Below are positions 25,224-33,410 of a DNA stretch of 64,000 nucleotides, one piece after another. The position numbers and the translations under genes are program-made. Position 1 is the stretch's first letter, and each line of letters starts with the position of its first letter. The stretch lies in the NCBI GenBank assembly GCA_965208605.1, contig OZ242345.1, forward strand, positions 2,108,001 through 2,172,000. The letters are read 5' to 3'. The DNA is from UBA9659 sp965208605 (GTDB lineage: Bacteria > Pseudomonadota > Gammaproteobacteria > Pseudomonadales > Azotimanducaceae). The notes beneath the pieces were generated by a model. That model searched no databases. It was not told the DNA's origin and saw only the letters and a program-made list of their open reading frames with translations.

Positions 25224-26717
25224 ATGACACAAAACACAACCACTGAATCCATTTACTGGTATGACTTGGAGACGACTGGCACTAACCAGTACAGGGACCG
25301 GGTACTGCAATTTGCTGGCATCAGAACCGACTATGATTTGAATATCATTGCCGAGCCACAAAACATCTTCTGCCGCCCGGGCAATGATGTGCTTCCCGCC
25401 CCGGGTGCGCTGGTCGTTAATGGTATATCCATGCAAAACATTCTTGCTCATGGTGATACTGAAAGAGACTTCACACAAAAAATAGCCGCGGAATTCAATA
25501 CCGCGTCAAGTTGTATTGTGGGGTATAACAATCTGAGATTTGACGACGAGTTCATCCGAAATATTTTTTATCGGAATTTCCATGACCCCTATGTCCGGGA
25601 ATGGCGTAATGATAATTCTCGATGGGATTTGATTGATATTTGTCGTGCAGCCTATGCTTTGCGTCCCGATGGTCTGCACTGGCCCGATAGAGCAGCTTCA
25701 CCCGGGGTGCCCAGCTTTAAACTTGAAGACCTTGCCAAGGCAAACAATATTGAGCATGGGCAGGCGCATGATGCCTTGGCGGATGTGCGGGCAACCATTG
25801 CGCTGGCAAAGATAATAAAGGCCAAGCAACCCAGACTTTACGATTACCTCTTCCAGTTGCGTCGCAAGCAGGCCGTTCTGAAGCTGCTCTATCCCCTTGG
25901 CAAGTCCGCAGTGCTGCATGTGTCGTCAAAGTATCCCGCCACCCGCGGTTGTGCGGCTATAGTCTTGCCGCTATGCCAGCATCCGGTGAACCGCAACAGC
26001 ATTATTTGTTTTGATCTGGGTACTTCGCCGGAGTCGCTACTCTCAACGCCGCCCGATGCTCTTGCCCAGTTGATATTCACCGCATCAAGCAAGTTGCCCG
26101 CCGGGCAGGAAAGGATCGCCATAAAGGAAATTCACATCAACCGATGTCCTGTGGTGGTCCCGCTCAAGACCCTGGGAGACACAGATGCAGAACGTCTCGG
26201 GCTGGACAAAGCACTGTCTCAAGAACGCATGCATGCCTTGCAACGATCGAGTGGTCTGGTGGAGAAAATTCAAGATGTGTATGACAAAGACTTTGCTCAA
26301 GGTAGCGATGATCCTGATTTGATGTTGTATTCGGGCGGCTTCTTTAATGATGCAGACAAGCAGGTGATGACAGAAATACTGCATGCTTCCCCCAAGGAAT
26401 TGTCGGGTTATCATGGTCGCTTTCATGATAAACGATTAGATGAAATGCTGTTTCGATATCGCGCTAGGAACTTTATCTCTAGCCTAAATCCAGAAGAAAT
26501 AAAAAAATGGAATACATATCGCTGGTCCAACTGGGAAGATGGCGAACACATTACTCAGGTGCTTGCGGGGATTGAGAAGAGCAGAAAGCATCTAGCCCAA
26601 GAAAAAGGAAAAGACAAAACTCCCGCTGAGCAACAACATAGCATGCAAGTCCTTGATGACCTGGAGCAGTACATTAAACAACTGCTCGCAGACCTGCCCG
26701 CAGCGCAACAACTTTGA
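25224..26717 (+). CDS. sbcB: Exodeoxyribonuclease I
   Basis: Single-strand-specific 3'-5' DNA exonuclease acting in mismatch repair and recombination. The DEDDh nuclease domain shows D14-x-E16 (YDLETTG), NNLRFDDEF and the late H-x4-D (HDALADVRA). The ExoI SH3-like and C-terminal parts follow (WNTYRWSNWEDGEHITQ). About 497 residues from ATG 25224; a TTG at 25200 would add eight. Start choice is uncertain because no strong ribosome site precedes either. Confidence 0.93.
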   Translation: MTQNTTTESIYWYDLETTGTNQYRDRVLQFAGIRTDYDLNIIAEPQNIFCRPGNDVLPAPGALVVNGISMQNILAHGDTERDFTQKIAAEFNTASSCIVGYNNLRFDDEFIRNIFYRNFHDPYVREWRNDNSRWDLIDICRAAYALRPDGLHWPDRAASPGVPSFKLEDLAKANNIEHGQAHDALADVRATIALAKIIKAKQPRLYDYLFQLRRKQAVLKLLYPLGKSAVLHVSSKYPATRGCAAIVLPLCQHPVNRNSIICFDLGTSPESLLSTPPDALAQLIFTASSKLPAGQERIAIKEIHINRCPVVVPLKTLGDTDAERLGLDKALSQERMHALQRSSGLVEKIQDVYDKDFAQGSDDPDLMLYSGGFFNDADKQVMTEILHASPKELSGYHGRFHDKRLDEMLFRYRARNFISSLNPEEIKKWNTYRWSNWEDGEHITQVLAGIEKSRKHLAQEKGKDKTPAEQQHSMQVLDDLEQYIKQLLADLPAAQQL

Positions 26718-26733
26718 ACAGACTCATGCTGAT

Positions 26734-26816
26734 TCTAAAACCAGCACATCTGAAAATAATACTTATAAAACCGGCTCTTCTAAAACCTTCTCTTCTAAAA
26801 CCAGTACTTCTAAAAC
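26734..26816. repeat. 15-bp tandem array between sbcB and the ABC transporter
   Basis: Five units of TCTAAAACC-like sequence at 26734, 26749, 26764, 26779 and 26794 plus a partial sixth that runs into the ATG at 26817. The array fills almost all of the 99-bp spacer, so the ribosome site of the downstream gene must lie within it. Confidence 0.85.
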
Positions 26817-27548
26817 ATGCCCAACGTTATTGATTTTATTTCGGTATCCAAAGCCTACGGTGCCCTCAGCATCTTGAAGGCACTGTCACTGGGTATTCCG
26901 GAAAACAAAACCACCGCTCTGGTAGGGGAGAGTGGCAGCGGCAAATCGTCTCTGTTGCAACTCGTTAATGGTCTGTTGAAAGCCGATGCCGGTGAAATCA
27001 TGGTTCTGGGCGAGTTGGTGACGGATGACAAGCTGGTATCCCTGAGAAGACGCATGGGATATGCGGTCCAGGGCGCTGGGCTCTTCCCGCATCTCACCGT
27101 GGCGGAAAATATTTCCCTGGTGGCGCGTCTTGAAGGCTGGGACCAGCACCGGATTGAACAACGCCAGCGACAACTGTTTGATGTTTTGGAATTGGAACAG
27201 CAGTTCGCGCAGCGGTATCCACACAGTTTGTCTGGCGGTCAGCAACAACGGGTCAGCCTGTGCCGCGCCATGATGCTAAATCCCCCGCTGCTCTTGCTTG
27301 ATGAACCCTTCTCCGCACTTGACCCCATGACCAGGGGCAGTATCCATGCGGAGTTTCAACGATTGAGAGACATAGAAGAGCGAAGCATCCTGCTGGTGAC
27401 GCATGACATGCAAGAAGCGCTCCAACTGGCACAGCACATCATTGTCTTGCGGCAAGGGGCAGTCGTCCAGGAAGGGAGCGTCGCGGCGGTGCAAGACGTC
27501 CCGGCTGACGACTATGTACAAACACTCATTGATATTACCCCGGCATGA
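26817..27548 (+). CDS. ABC transporter ATP-binding protein, glycine betaine/osmolyte type
   Basis: 243-residue ATPase with Walker A GESGSGKSS, signature LSGGQQQR, Walker B LLLLDEPFSALD and switch HDMQEA. The GYAVQGAGLFPHLTVAENI Q-loop region is typical of ProV/OpuA/YehX-like importers. It overlaps the permease-binding-protein fusion by 4 bp (ATGA), so the two are translated together as an importer for an osmolyte or a related small solute. NhaD elsewhere in the window also concerns salt stress. Confidence 0.87.
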   Translation: MPNVIDFISVSKAYGALSILKALSLGIPENKTTALVGESGSGKSSLLQLVNGLLKADAGEIMVLGELVTDDKLVSLRRRMGYAVQGAGLFPHLTVAENISLVARLEGWDQHRIEQRQRQLFDVLELEQQFAQRYPHSLSGGQQQRVSLCRAMMLNPPLLLLDEPFSALDPMTRGSIHAEFQRLRDIEERSILLVTHDMQEALQLAQHIIVLRQGAVVQEGSVAAVQDVPADDYVQTLIDITPA

Positions 27549-29074
27549 AAATTATTTATTCTGGTCTTTTGTTGGTTGCTCTTTTTATCGGTGCCTTTTA
27601 TACCGACACGTTTGCCAGGGCTCAAACAGAAGGCATGCAACCAGATACCAGCAAGCCAATCATTGTTGGCAGTAAAAATTTTAATGAGAGTTATATCCTC
27701 GCTGAGATTGTGGCGCGGCTTCTTGAAGAAGCAGGATTTCTTGTTGAGCGTCGCTTTGGGCTTGGCGGTTCCCTGATCTGTTACGAAGCCTTGTTGAGTG
27801 GTGAAATTGATCTCTACATGGAATACACCGGTACCCTGGAGCAAGTCATCTTGAAAGGCTCTCGGCTAGACCCGGACATCGCCGAGTTGAACCAACGTTT
27901 AGACAGCCGCCTGCAAATTCTGGATTCTCTGGGCTTCAACAACACCTACGCCATGACATTGAAGCAATCTCTTGCCACACAACTCGGCATGGAAAATATA
28001 TCTGACCTGAGACGTCATCCTGAGCTCAGGGTCGCATTTAGTTTGGAATTTCTGCATAGAGAGGACGGCTGGCCCGGCCTGGCACAGACCTATCATTTGC
28101 CGCAGGTGCCTTCGGGCATAGATCATGGTCTTGCCTATCAGGCAATTGATGAGGGCAGGATTGACTTAACGGATGCCTACTCAACAGATGGCGACCTGGA
28201 AAGGTATGAGTTGAAGGTGCTGACCGACGACCTGCATTATTTTCCAGAATATTACGCCGTGCCATTTGTTAGGCGCGCGCTGCCAGATACTGCCTTGGCT
28301 CAGGTCAAGAAGCTCAGCGGAGTGATCAACGACGAGCAAATGCGGCAACTTAATGCGGAAGTCTTGATTGAAGGCAAAACCTTTGCCCGGGTGGCGGAAG
28401 ATTTTTTGGTGGATAGAGGATTGGTGCAAGAGCGAGATGTGAATGATTCACTATGGCTTTCCATGGGCAAGAACACCCTGGTACATATAAAACTCACTAT
28501 GATTGCGCTGACGCTGGGCATTATGTTGGGCTTGCCGGTCGGCATCCTGGTGTATCGGCGGCGCAATCTGGCACGTGTCCTGGTGTATTTTGCCGGTCTG
28601 CTACAGACCATCCCCTCCATTGCGTTGCTCGCCTTGATGATTCCGCTCTTTGGTATTGGGGAAGTACCCGCGATAGTTGCCTTGTTTCTTTATTCCATAT
28701 TGCCGGTGCTGAGGAACACGATCACCGCGCTGATAACCATAGACCCCCTGCTGAAACGAGTTGCTGAGGCAATAGGATTAACGAAGTGCCAGCAACTCTG
28801 GCATGTTCTGGTGCCATTGGCGCTGCCGAATATTTTGTCTGGCATCAGGATTGCGGCGGTGATTAGCATTGGCACGGCAACACTGGCGGCGTTTATTGGT
28901 GCTGGCGGGCTGGGGGAACCGATTGTGACCGGGCTGGCATTGAATGACACCAATCTCATCATCCAGGGCGCCATTCCCGCTGCCTGCCTTGCCATCCTGG
29001 TGGAGTTATTTTTTGAATGGCTGGAGCGCATTTTGGTCAAGCCGCACATGCTGACCGGCAGTCTGCCGGATTAG
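27545..29074 (+). CDS. ABC transporter with substrate-binding domain fused to permease
   Basis: 509 residues. A signal-like helix (1-22) leads to an OpuAC-type binding domain (about 38-285: IVGSKNFNESYILAEI, YMEYTGT, DLTDAYSTDG), then a permease domain (about 308-500) with five to six helices and the EAIGLTKCQQLWHVLVPLALP coupling loop. Such fusions are known in the quaternary-amine/ergothioneine importer family; usually the permease comes first or the parts are separate. The last 174 codons exist a second time at 32885-33410. Confidence 0.88.
   Translation: MKIIYSGLLLVALFIGAFYTDTFARAQTEGMQPDTSKPIIVGSKNFNESYILAEIVARLLEEAGFLVERRFGLGGSLICYEALLSGEIDLYMEYTGTLEQVILKGSRLDPDIAELNQRLDSRLQILDSLGFNNTYAMTLKQSLATQLGMENISDLRRHPELRVAFSLEFLHREDGWPGLAQTYHLPQVPSGIDHGLAYQAIDEGRIDLTDAYSTDGDLERYELKVLTDDLHYFPEYYAVPFVRRALPDTALAQVKKLSGVINDEQMRQLNAEVLIEGKTFARVAEDFLVDRGLVQERDVNDSLWLSMGKNTLVHIKLTMIALTLGIMLGLPVGILVYRRRNLARVLVYFAGLLQTIPSIALLALMIPLFGIGEVPAIVALFLYSILPVLRNTITALITIDPLLKRVAEAIGLTKCQQLWHVLVPLALPNILSGIRIAAVISIGTATLAAFIGAGGLGEPIVTGLALNDTNLIIQGAIPAACLAILVELFFEWLERILVKPHMLTGSLPD
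28549..29074 (+). repeat. Outer direct repeat, copy 1 (3' third of the permease gene)
   Basis: This 526-bp segment recurs at 32885-33410 with a constant offset of 4336 bp and only a handful of differences (for example TGC versus CGC at about 28788, CTG versus TTG at about 28749, ATT versus CTG near 29033). The likeness continues about 20 bp past the stop (CCTTCTTGCNGTCATTCT). Confidence 0.95.
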
Positions 29075-29150
29075 CCTTCTTGCCGTCATTCTCGGGCTTG
29101 TCCCAGGAATCCAGTCATTAAACCAGTGGCTTAGGCCGCGACTCTGGATT

Positions 29151-29206
29151 CCCTGTATTCTTTCATATTATAATCTCCGAATTAAAAATTCAATCCCCCC
29201 ACTACT
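29151..29206. repeat. Inner direct repeat A of the restriction-modification insert
   Basis: About 56 bp beginning CCCTGTATTCTTTCATATTA and containing GAATTAAAAATTC; about 90% identical to 32807-32864. Left of it is spacer-repeat sequence (29083-29150), right of it the truncated DUF971-like gene. Confidence 0.85.
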
Positions 29207-29282
29207 CGCCGTCGCCGAACGACACCGTCAGCATCCGCGTCTTGCGATTGAGATTAATTTCGGTAGGGGTGTGTTGGCTCAT
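29202..29282 (-). pseudogene. N-terminal fragment of a DUF971 (gamma-butyrobetaine hydroxylase-like N-domain) gene
   Basis: Twenty-six codons from the ATG at 29280-29282: MSQHTPTEINLNRKTR, then MLTVSFGDGE and TAG. This is the usual start of the small DUF971 proteins (P-T-E-I-x-L-x-R-K-S-R ... F-x-D-G), which continue for another 80-100 residues. Here the frame ends where inner repeat A begins, so the gene was cut at the insert junction. The rest is not in the window. Confidence 0.6.
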
Positions 29283-29361
29283 GGGTAGCACCTATCCAAA
29301 AAATTCATAAGCGAAGAGCGAACATTTAAGATTATTTCTTATAACGCATTGATAAATCTCA

Positions 29362-30294
29362 TTACGGTTTGGGTTTGTTATTTTTTTCAGATTGAAGCTT
29401 GATTTTCACAAAATCAATGTCTTTCATATTGTTAGGTATTTCAAAATGGCTTGCTAAGTTAAACCAGTCTTTGTCACGCAATGTTCTTACTTCTCCCAAA
29501 TGAAAACTAACCCAGGATGTGCCAATACGAGAATCAGGTTTCACTTTTTTTAAGTTGTTTTTGCTAATTTTTTTATATTCTGCGTCCAAATCAAAGCCAA
29601 TATAGTTCCTACCTAATTTTTTGGCCGCAACCGCTGTCGTTCCAGCACCTACAAACGGATCCAAAACAATATCATCCTCGTCTGTTGTCATAAGAATTAA
29701 TCTTTCTAATAACGGAACCGGCAACTGGCAAGGGTGATCATCCCTGTATTTATTGTGTTTGACTCTATGAATGTCTGTCCACACATCTGAAACTAAGGGA
29801 CCAAATGGATGTAGCATCGCCTTTTTGCCTCCATAATCTTTTCTTAAGTAATCTGATTTTCTTTCGCGCCCATGAGGCATCCTGATTTGATGTATTTTAG
29901 CCTGTTTAGAGTTTTTCACATAAAAAAGGATGCCATAATGCCCGGGTTGTAAGCTTTTTCCCATCGGAGATGTTGGAGCACGCCATGCAATCCAATGTTT
30001 GAATTCTGCTCTTTCATTCAGAAAATGCACATAAAACGAAAGCCACTTTGGAATGTTATGAACAAAGATTGAACCGGTTGGCTTCGTCACTCTAATCATT
30101 TCACCAATCCATTCATCACACCAAGAAATGTAATCTTTGAATTCTAAATTATCTCGGTATCCGTTATATTTTTTCTTCAAGTTGAATGGAGGGTCTGCAA
30201 AAGTCACATCTACAGAATCATCAGGAATTTTTTTCAGTAAATTCAGACAATTACCTGTTGTAATACGATTTAAGTATTTTGTCAGCATGATCAT
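29362..30294 (-). CDS. DNA adenine-type methyltransferase of the inserted restriction-modification system
   Basis: 310 residues, beta class: motif IV ADPPFNLKKKY (about 34-44) comes first, the target-recognition region lies in the middle, and motif I DPFVGAGTTAVAAKKLGRN (about 213-231) comes last. DPPF fits N6-adenine methylation. It is the last gene of the minus-strand operon, 3 bp after the putative nuclease gene. Base composition is clearly AT-richer than the chromosome around it. Two methyltransferases of different class with one nuclease usually mean an asymmetric recognition site (type IIS-like, as in MboII), one enzyme per strand; that is inference. Confidence 0.85.
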   Translation of the reverse strand: MIMLTKYLNRITTGNCLNLLKKIPDDSVDVTFADPPFNLKKKYNGYRDNLEFKDYISWCDEWIGEMIRVTKPTGSIFVHNIPKWLSFYVHFLNERAEFKHWIAWRAPTSPMGKSLQPGHYGILFYVKNSKQAKIHQIRMPHGRERKSDYLRKDYGGKKAMLHPFGPLVSDVWTDIHRVKHNKYRDDHPCQLPVPLLERLILMTTDEDDIVLDPFVGAGTTAVAAKKLGRNYIGFDLDAEYKKISKNNLKKVKPDSRIGTSWVSFHLGEVRTLRDKDWFNLASHFEIPNNMKDIDFVKIKLQSEKNNKPKP

Positions 30295-30297
30295 ATC

Positions 30298-31272
30298 CTA
30301 GTTAGAAAATGTTTCTTTAATCAATTTCTTGAACCTATTTAACTCATCCTCCTGAAAAGTAAAAACATCCTCATAAGCACTGACCATCCTCTTCAAGTCA
30401 CCTTTTCTGACATACCACCCGACACCATCCACAAAACCAATGAACTTTGCTTTTGGGTAATAATTTTTAAGAAGTGATTTGATGGTAATTTCCGCTTTTG
30501 CTTTATCACCCTGCCCAGATGAAGTTGTTGCCAGAAATGAACACTCAACTATGACGAGGGGGTTTCTTTTATTCGGAATAATAAAATCCATTGTTCTTTT
30601 GGTATCTGGAGCTTTTTCTTTTAGCTTGTCCAAGTCTCCCGTTTCATGATCGACACCAAGAGATTTCAGTATGCTTTCAATTAGAATTTCCGGATTGTTT
30701 TCTTTCTTTCCTGAATAACTTCCTTTTTCTTTATAGCGAACAAGCGTGTCAATCATCTCCGAAAGTTCAAATCCAAGCTTAGATATACTCAATTTTTTGA
30801 GTTCAAATAGCGGTATCGTTTTAACCAAAAATGGGACGCTTGATCCGTGGAAGAAGATATTTACAATTCCTTTTCTAAAATATTTATCTGTACAAATCAG
30901 ATGGTTAATCTTGCTGTCAGGCCATTCTTTTAAATTTTCAATATTTTCATCTTTGGCCCACTTTATTTTATAGACAAGTTTGTCGAGCTCGCGGTCGTTT
31001 GCTATTCTAATTATTGTTATAAGTCGTTTTAACGTTTCATTAGAAATTCCGGTCAATGCAAGGAGCGCTCGCAAACCATGTTCTTTCTCACCAAGCATGT
31101 TTTCAAAAATTTCTTCTTTTAATCCCTCGTTTCCAACAGTATTTTTGACCCCTAAAAGAATTTCTTTGATAGAAACAAGATGGCCTTCATATTTTCCTTC
31201 AAATAAAGGGTCGGAAAAATAAAAAGTATTTTTATCTATAACTGTTTGGAATTTTTGAATATCATTCTTCAT
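30298..31272 (-). CDS. Putative type II restriction endonuclease
   Basis: 324 residues from the ATG at 31272; an earlier start at 31311 would overlap the upstream methyltransferase and looks less likely. A PD-(D/E)xK-like core is visible near residues 225-265: TMDFIIPNKRNPLVIVECSF followed by TTSSGQGDKAKAE, where D, E and the small-residue turn fit a nuclease active site and the SSGQ-DKA segment recurs in type II enzymes. The rest is helical and unlike anything I know. The identification rests mainly on its place between two methyltransferase genes in one operon (4-bp and 3-bp gaps). Confidence 0.7.
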   Translation of the reverse strand: MKNDIQKFQTVIDKNTFYFSDPLFEGKYEGHLVSIKEILLGVKNTVGNEGLKEEIFENMLGEKEHGLRALLALTGISNETLKRLITIIRIANDRELDKLVYKIKWAKDENIENLKEWPDSKINHLICTDKYFRKGIVNIFFHGSSVPFLVKTIPLFELKKLSISKLGFELSEMIDTLVRYKEKGSYSGKKENNPEILIESILKSLGVDHETGDLDKLKEKAPDTKRTMDFIIPNKRNPLVIVECSFLATTSSGQGDKAKAEITIKSLLKNYYPKAKFIGFVDGVGWYVRKGDLKRMVSAYEDVFTFQEDELNRFKKLIKETFSN

Positions 31273-31276
31273 GGTT

Positions 31277-32503
31277 TTACTTTGTATTGTTAAAAAACAA
31301 AATAGACTCACTTTTCATCGTGTTTTGCATACCGCGAATCGGTTTTAATATTTCCAAAGTAAATTCAAGCTGTTGGTTTTTTGCTAGCTCTATTATATTT
31401 TTTTGCAAATTCACACCGCCAGTTTGAATGTCGTTTGTACCAATAATTATGACTATTGGAGCTTTTTTCTTTGCAACCCTTTTCATTTCCCCAAGCGCAC
31501 AATCCATTTGATCGAAATAAATTTTCAGTTTATTTTCTACACCTCGCCCTTGCAATCCAATCATACCCTCTCGCATATTTTCAAGGTTATAACCAAGATA
31601 TTCCAATTGTGAACGGTCATTTTTCAAATAATCAATGGCGAATGAATAAGGTGGAGATGTAATTACAGCGTCTACACTATCATCCTTCATAGGTAAATCC
31701 AAGACACTACCTTGAAGTATCTTGCTTTTCCCAATATCTAAATTCATCTCTTTCTTTGCTACATAAAAATGTTTTATTGTTGAAATATAACGATCTAAAA
31801 CACGCGGAAAAAGATTTTCAATAGAATGCTTACTACGATCAGCAAATCCCATCGTATCGAGAAAAGCTAATAACACTATTTCGTAATATTTTCTTTCTTC
31901 ACTATTTTTGTCATTAACAAAATATTCAGGAATTCTTTCCTTTGCCAGCCTCTTCAGTATTGTTTTCGGATTGATAGCAATGGATTCAAGAATTTCAAAA
32001 TCTATATCTAACGCAAATGTTTTTACTTTACCCATCAGTTCACAAAAAGGACTTAAATCAATGGATGTTGCATCAACGCCGAGCAAATTGGCCTCAACTG
32101 CTACCGTTGAACTTCCAGCCATAGGGTCAAGCACAACATGCCCCGGCTTTATGGCGAGTATATTTAACAACGCTCTAATCAACTGCGGATGAAACTTGCC
32201 ACGATAAGGGAAAAGGCCGTGTGTTGCATAGCCGGTCGAGTATTTACCGCTCAAAAAGAAAACTTTGGTTCTGAAAGAACTGTTTTTATGAACCTCCTCA
32301 AGGTTTTGAAGGTTACATGTTCGAAAATGAACCGTTTCTTGTCCATCAACCAACTTGAAATAAGCACTCCTTTCAATTAATTCTTTTTTTGACAAGGTTT
32401 CATATTCCCACAAAGCCAAGTCCAGTTCAAAAACTTCATCAGTTCCGTCAACAAGGCAGAAGTTTTTATTGAATAATCTCTCTAGTAGAGGTGTGTGTTT
32501 CAT
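31277..32503 (-). CDS. DNA methyltransferase, N4-cytosine/alpha-type, of the inserted restriction-modification system
   Basis: 408 residues. Motif I DPMAGSSTVAVEANLLG (about 127-143) precedes motif IV TSPPYSFAIDYLKND (about 283-297), the reverse of the beta-class partner; about 145 residues between them can house target recognition. TSPPY is usual for N4-cytosine enzymes. HGLFPYRGKFHPQLIRALL upstream of motif I is typical of this group. Its ATG overlaps the TGA of the 36-codon gene upstream, so translation is probably coupled. It is the first methyltransferase of the operon, made before the nuclease, which suits self-protection. Confidence 0.83.
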   Translation of the reverse strand: MKHTPLLERLFNKNFCLVDGTDEVFELDLALWEYETLSKKELIERSAYFKLVDGQETVHFRTCNLQNLEEVHKNSSFRTKVFFLSGKYSTGYATHGLFPYRGKFHPQLIRALLNILAIKPGHVVLDPMAGSSTVAVEANLLGVDATSIDLSPFCELMGKVKTFALDIDFEILESIAINPKTILKRLAKERIPEYFVNDKNSEERKYYEIVLLAFLDTMGFADRSKHSIENLFPRVLDRYISTIKHFYVAKKEMNLDIGKSKILQGSVLDLPMKDDSVDAVITSPPYSFAIDYLKNDRSQLEYLGYNLENMREGMIGLQGRGVENKLKIYFDQMDCALGEMKRVAKKKAPIVIIIGTNDIQTGGVNLQKNIIELAKNQQLEFTLEILKPIRGMQNTMKSESILFFNNTK

Positions 32504-32610
32504 TTCAATACTTCACAATTTCTTGGAAAATTAGCTTGGTATTTTACCTCATAACGTTTTGACGGTGGATTGGAAAGAAATTTTTCTTGAGGCTGTTGAT
32601 TTGTTCTCAT
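32500..32610 (-). CDS. 36-residue leader gene coupled to the first methyltransferase
   Basis: Short reading frame starting MRTNQQPQEKFLSNPP and ending CEVLK. It has the best ribosome site of the region (AAGGAGG, 32620-32626, 9 bases before the ATG) and its TGA overlaps the methyltransferase ATG as AATGA. Such layout suggests a real, translated peptide, either a coupling leader or a small regulator. No family is recognised. Confidence 0.5.
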   Translation of the reverse strand: MRTNQQPQEKFLSNPPSKRYEVKYQANFPRNCEVLK

Positions 32611-32611
32611 A

Positions 32612-32797
32612 TTAATTGGCCTCCTTGACCACTTCTATTGCTTCATTTATGACTAACTCAATGTCACTAATTGAAAAGTTATGCTTCACTTGATCCTCTT
32701 TACTGGATTCATCCTGGCCTTTCCCAACATAAAACTCCGCAAGTTGCGATGCGCTAGTTCCGGTCTTCTGCGGTAATAAAAACGAAATATGCGTAGT
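32612..32797 (-). pseudogene. C-terminal remnant of an unrecognised gene ahead of the restriction-modification operon
   Basis: Sixty-one codons open on the minus strand with no ATG, running from a stop next to inner repeat B to TAA at 32612-32614. It reads TTHISFLLPQKTGTSASQLA ... DIELVINEAIEVVKEAN. Codon use and spacing (its stop is 1 bp before the leader gene ATG) suggest it was the preceding gene of the operon in the donor, cut at the insert edge. Confidence 0.45.
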
Positions 32798-32806
32798 TTA
32801 AAGACA

Positions 32807-32868
32807 CCCTGTATTCTTTCATATTATATTCTCTGAATTAAAAATTCAATCCCCCAACCACTCCGTAG
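32807..32868. repeat. Inner direct repeat B of the insert
   Basis: Second copy of the 56-bp repeat at 29151, also starting CCCTGTATTCTTTCATATTA. It is followed by about 17 bp of other sequence and then by the second permease copy. Recombination between A and B would remove the whole operon and its edge fragments. Confidence 0.85.
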
Positions 32869-32884
32869 CCGGTTCGGCGTAATA

Positions 32885-33410
32885 GGTGTATCGGCGGCGC
32901 AATCTGGCACGTGTCCTGGTGTATTTTGCCGGTCTGCTACAGACCATCCCCTCCATTGCGTTGCTCGCCTTGATGATTCCGCTCTTTGGTATTGGGGAAG
33001 TACCCGCGATAGTTGCCTTGTTTCTTTATTCCATATTGCCGGTGCTGAGGAACACGATCACCGCGCTGATAACCATAGACCCCCTGTTGAAACGAGTTGC
33101 TGAGGCAATAGGATTAACGAAGCGCCAGCAACTCTGGCATGTTCTGGTGCCATTGGCGTTGCCGAATATTTTGTCTGGCATCAGGATTGCGGCGGTGATT
33201 AGCATTGGCACGGCAACACTGGCGGCGTTTATTGGTGCTGGCGGGCTGGGGGAACCGATTGTGACCGGGCTGGCATTGAATGACACCAATCTCATCATCC
33301 AGGGCGCCATTCCCGCTGCCTGCCTTGCCATCCTGGTGGAGTTATTTTTTGAATGGCTGGAGCGCATCCTGGTCAAGCCGCACATGCTGACCGGCAGTCT
33401 GCCGGACTAG
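32885..33410 (+). pseudogene. Outer direct repeat, copy 2: truncated second copy of the ABC permease 3' end
   Basis: Encodes 174 residues equal to residues 336-509 of the fused binding-protein/permease, with C-to-R at one place (KCQQ versus KRQQ). No binding domain and no first membrane helices are present, and no ribosome site is seen, so it should not make a working permease. It marks the far side of the insertion. Confidence 0.9.

Noticed and set aside
29075..33410. Composite transposon explanation for the insert
   Set aside because: No transposase, no terminal inverted repeats and no short target duplication; the flanks are long direct copies of a host gene.
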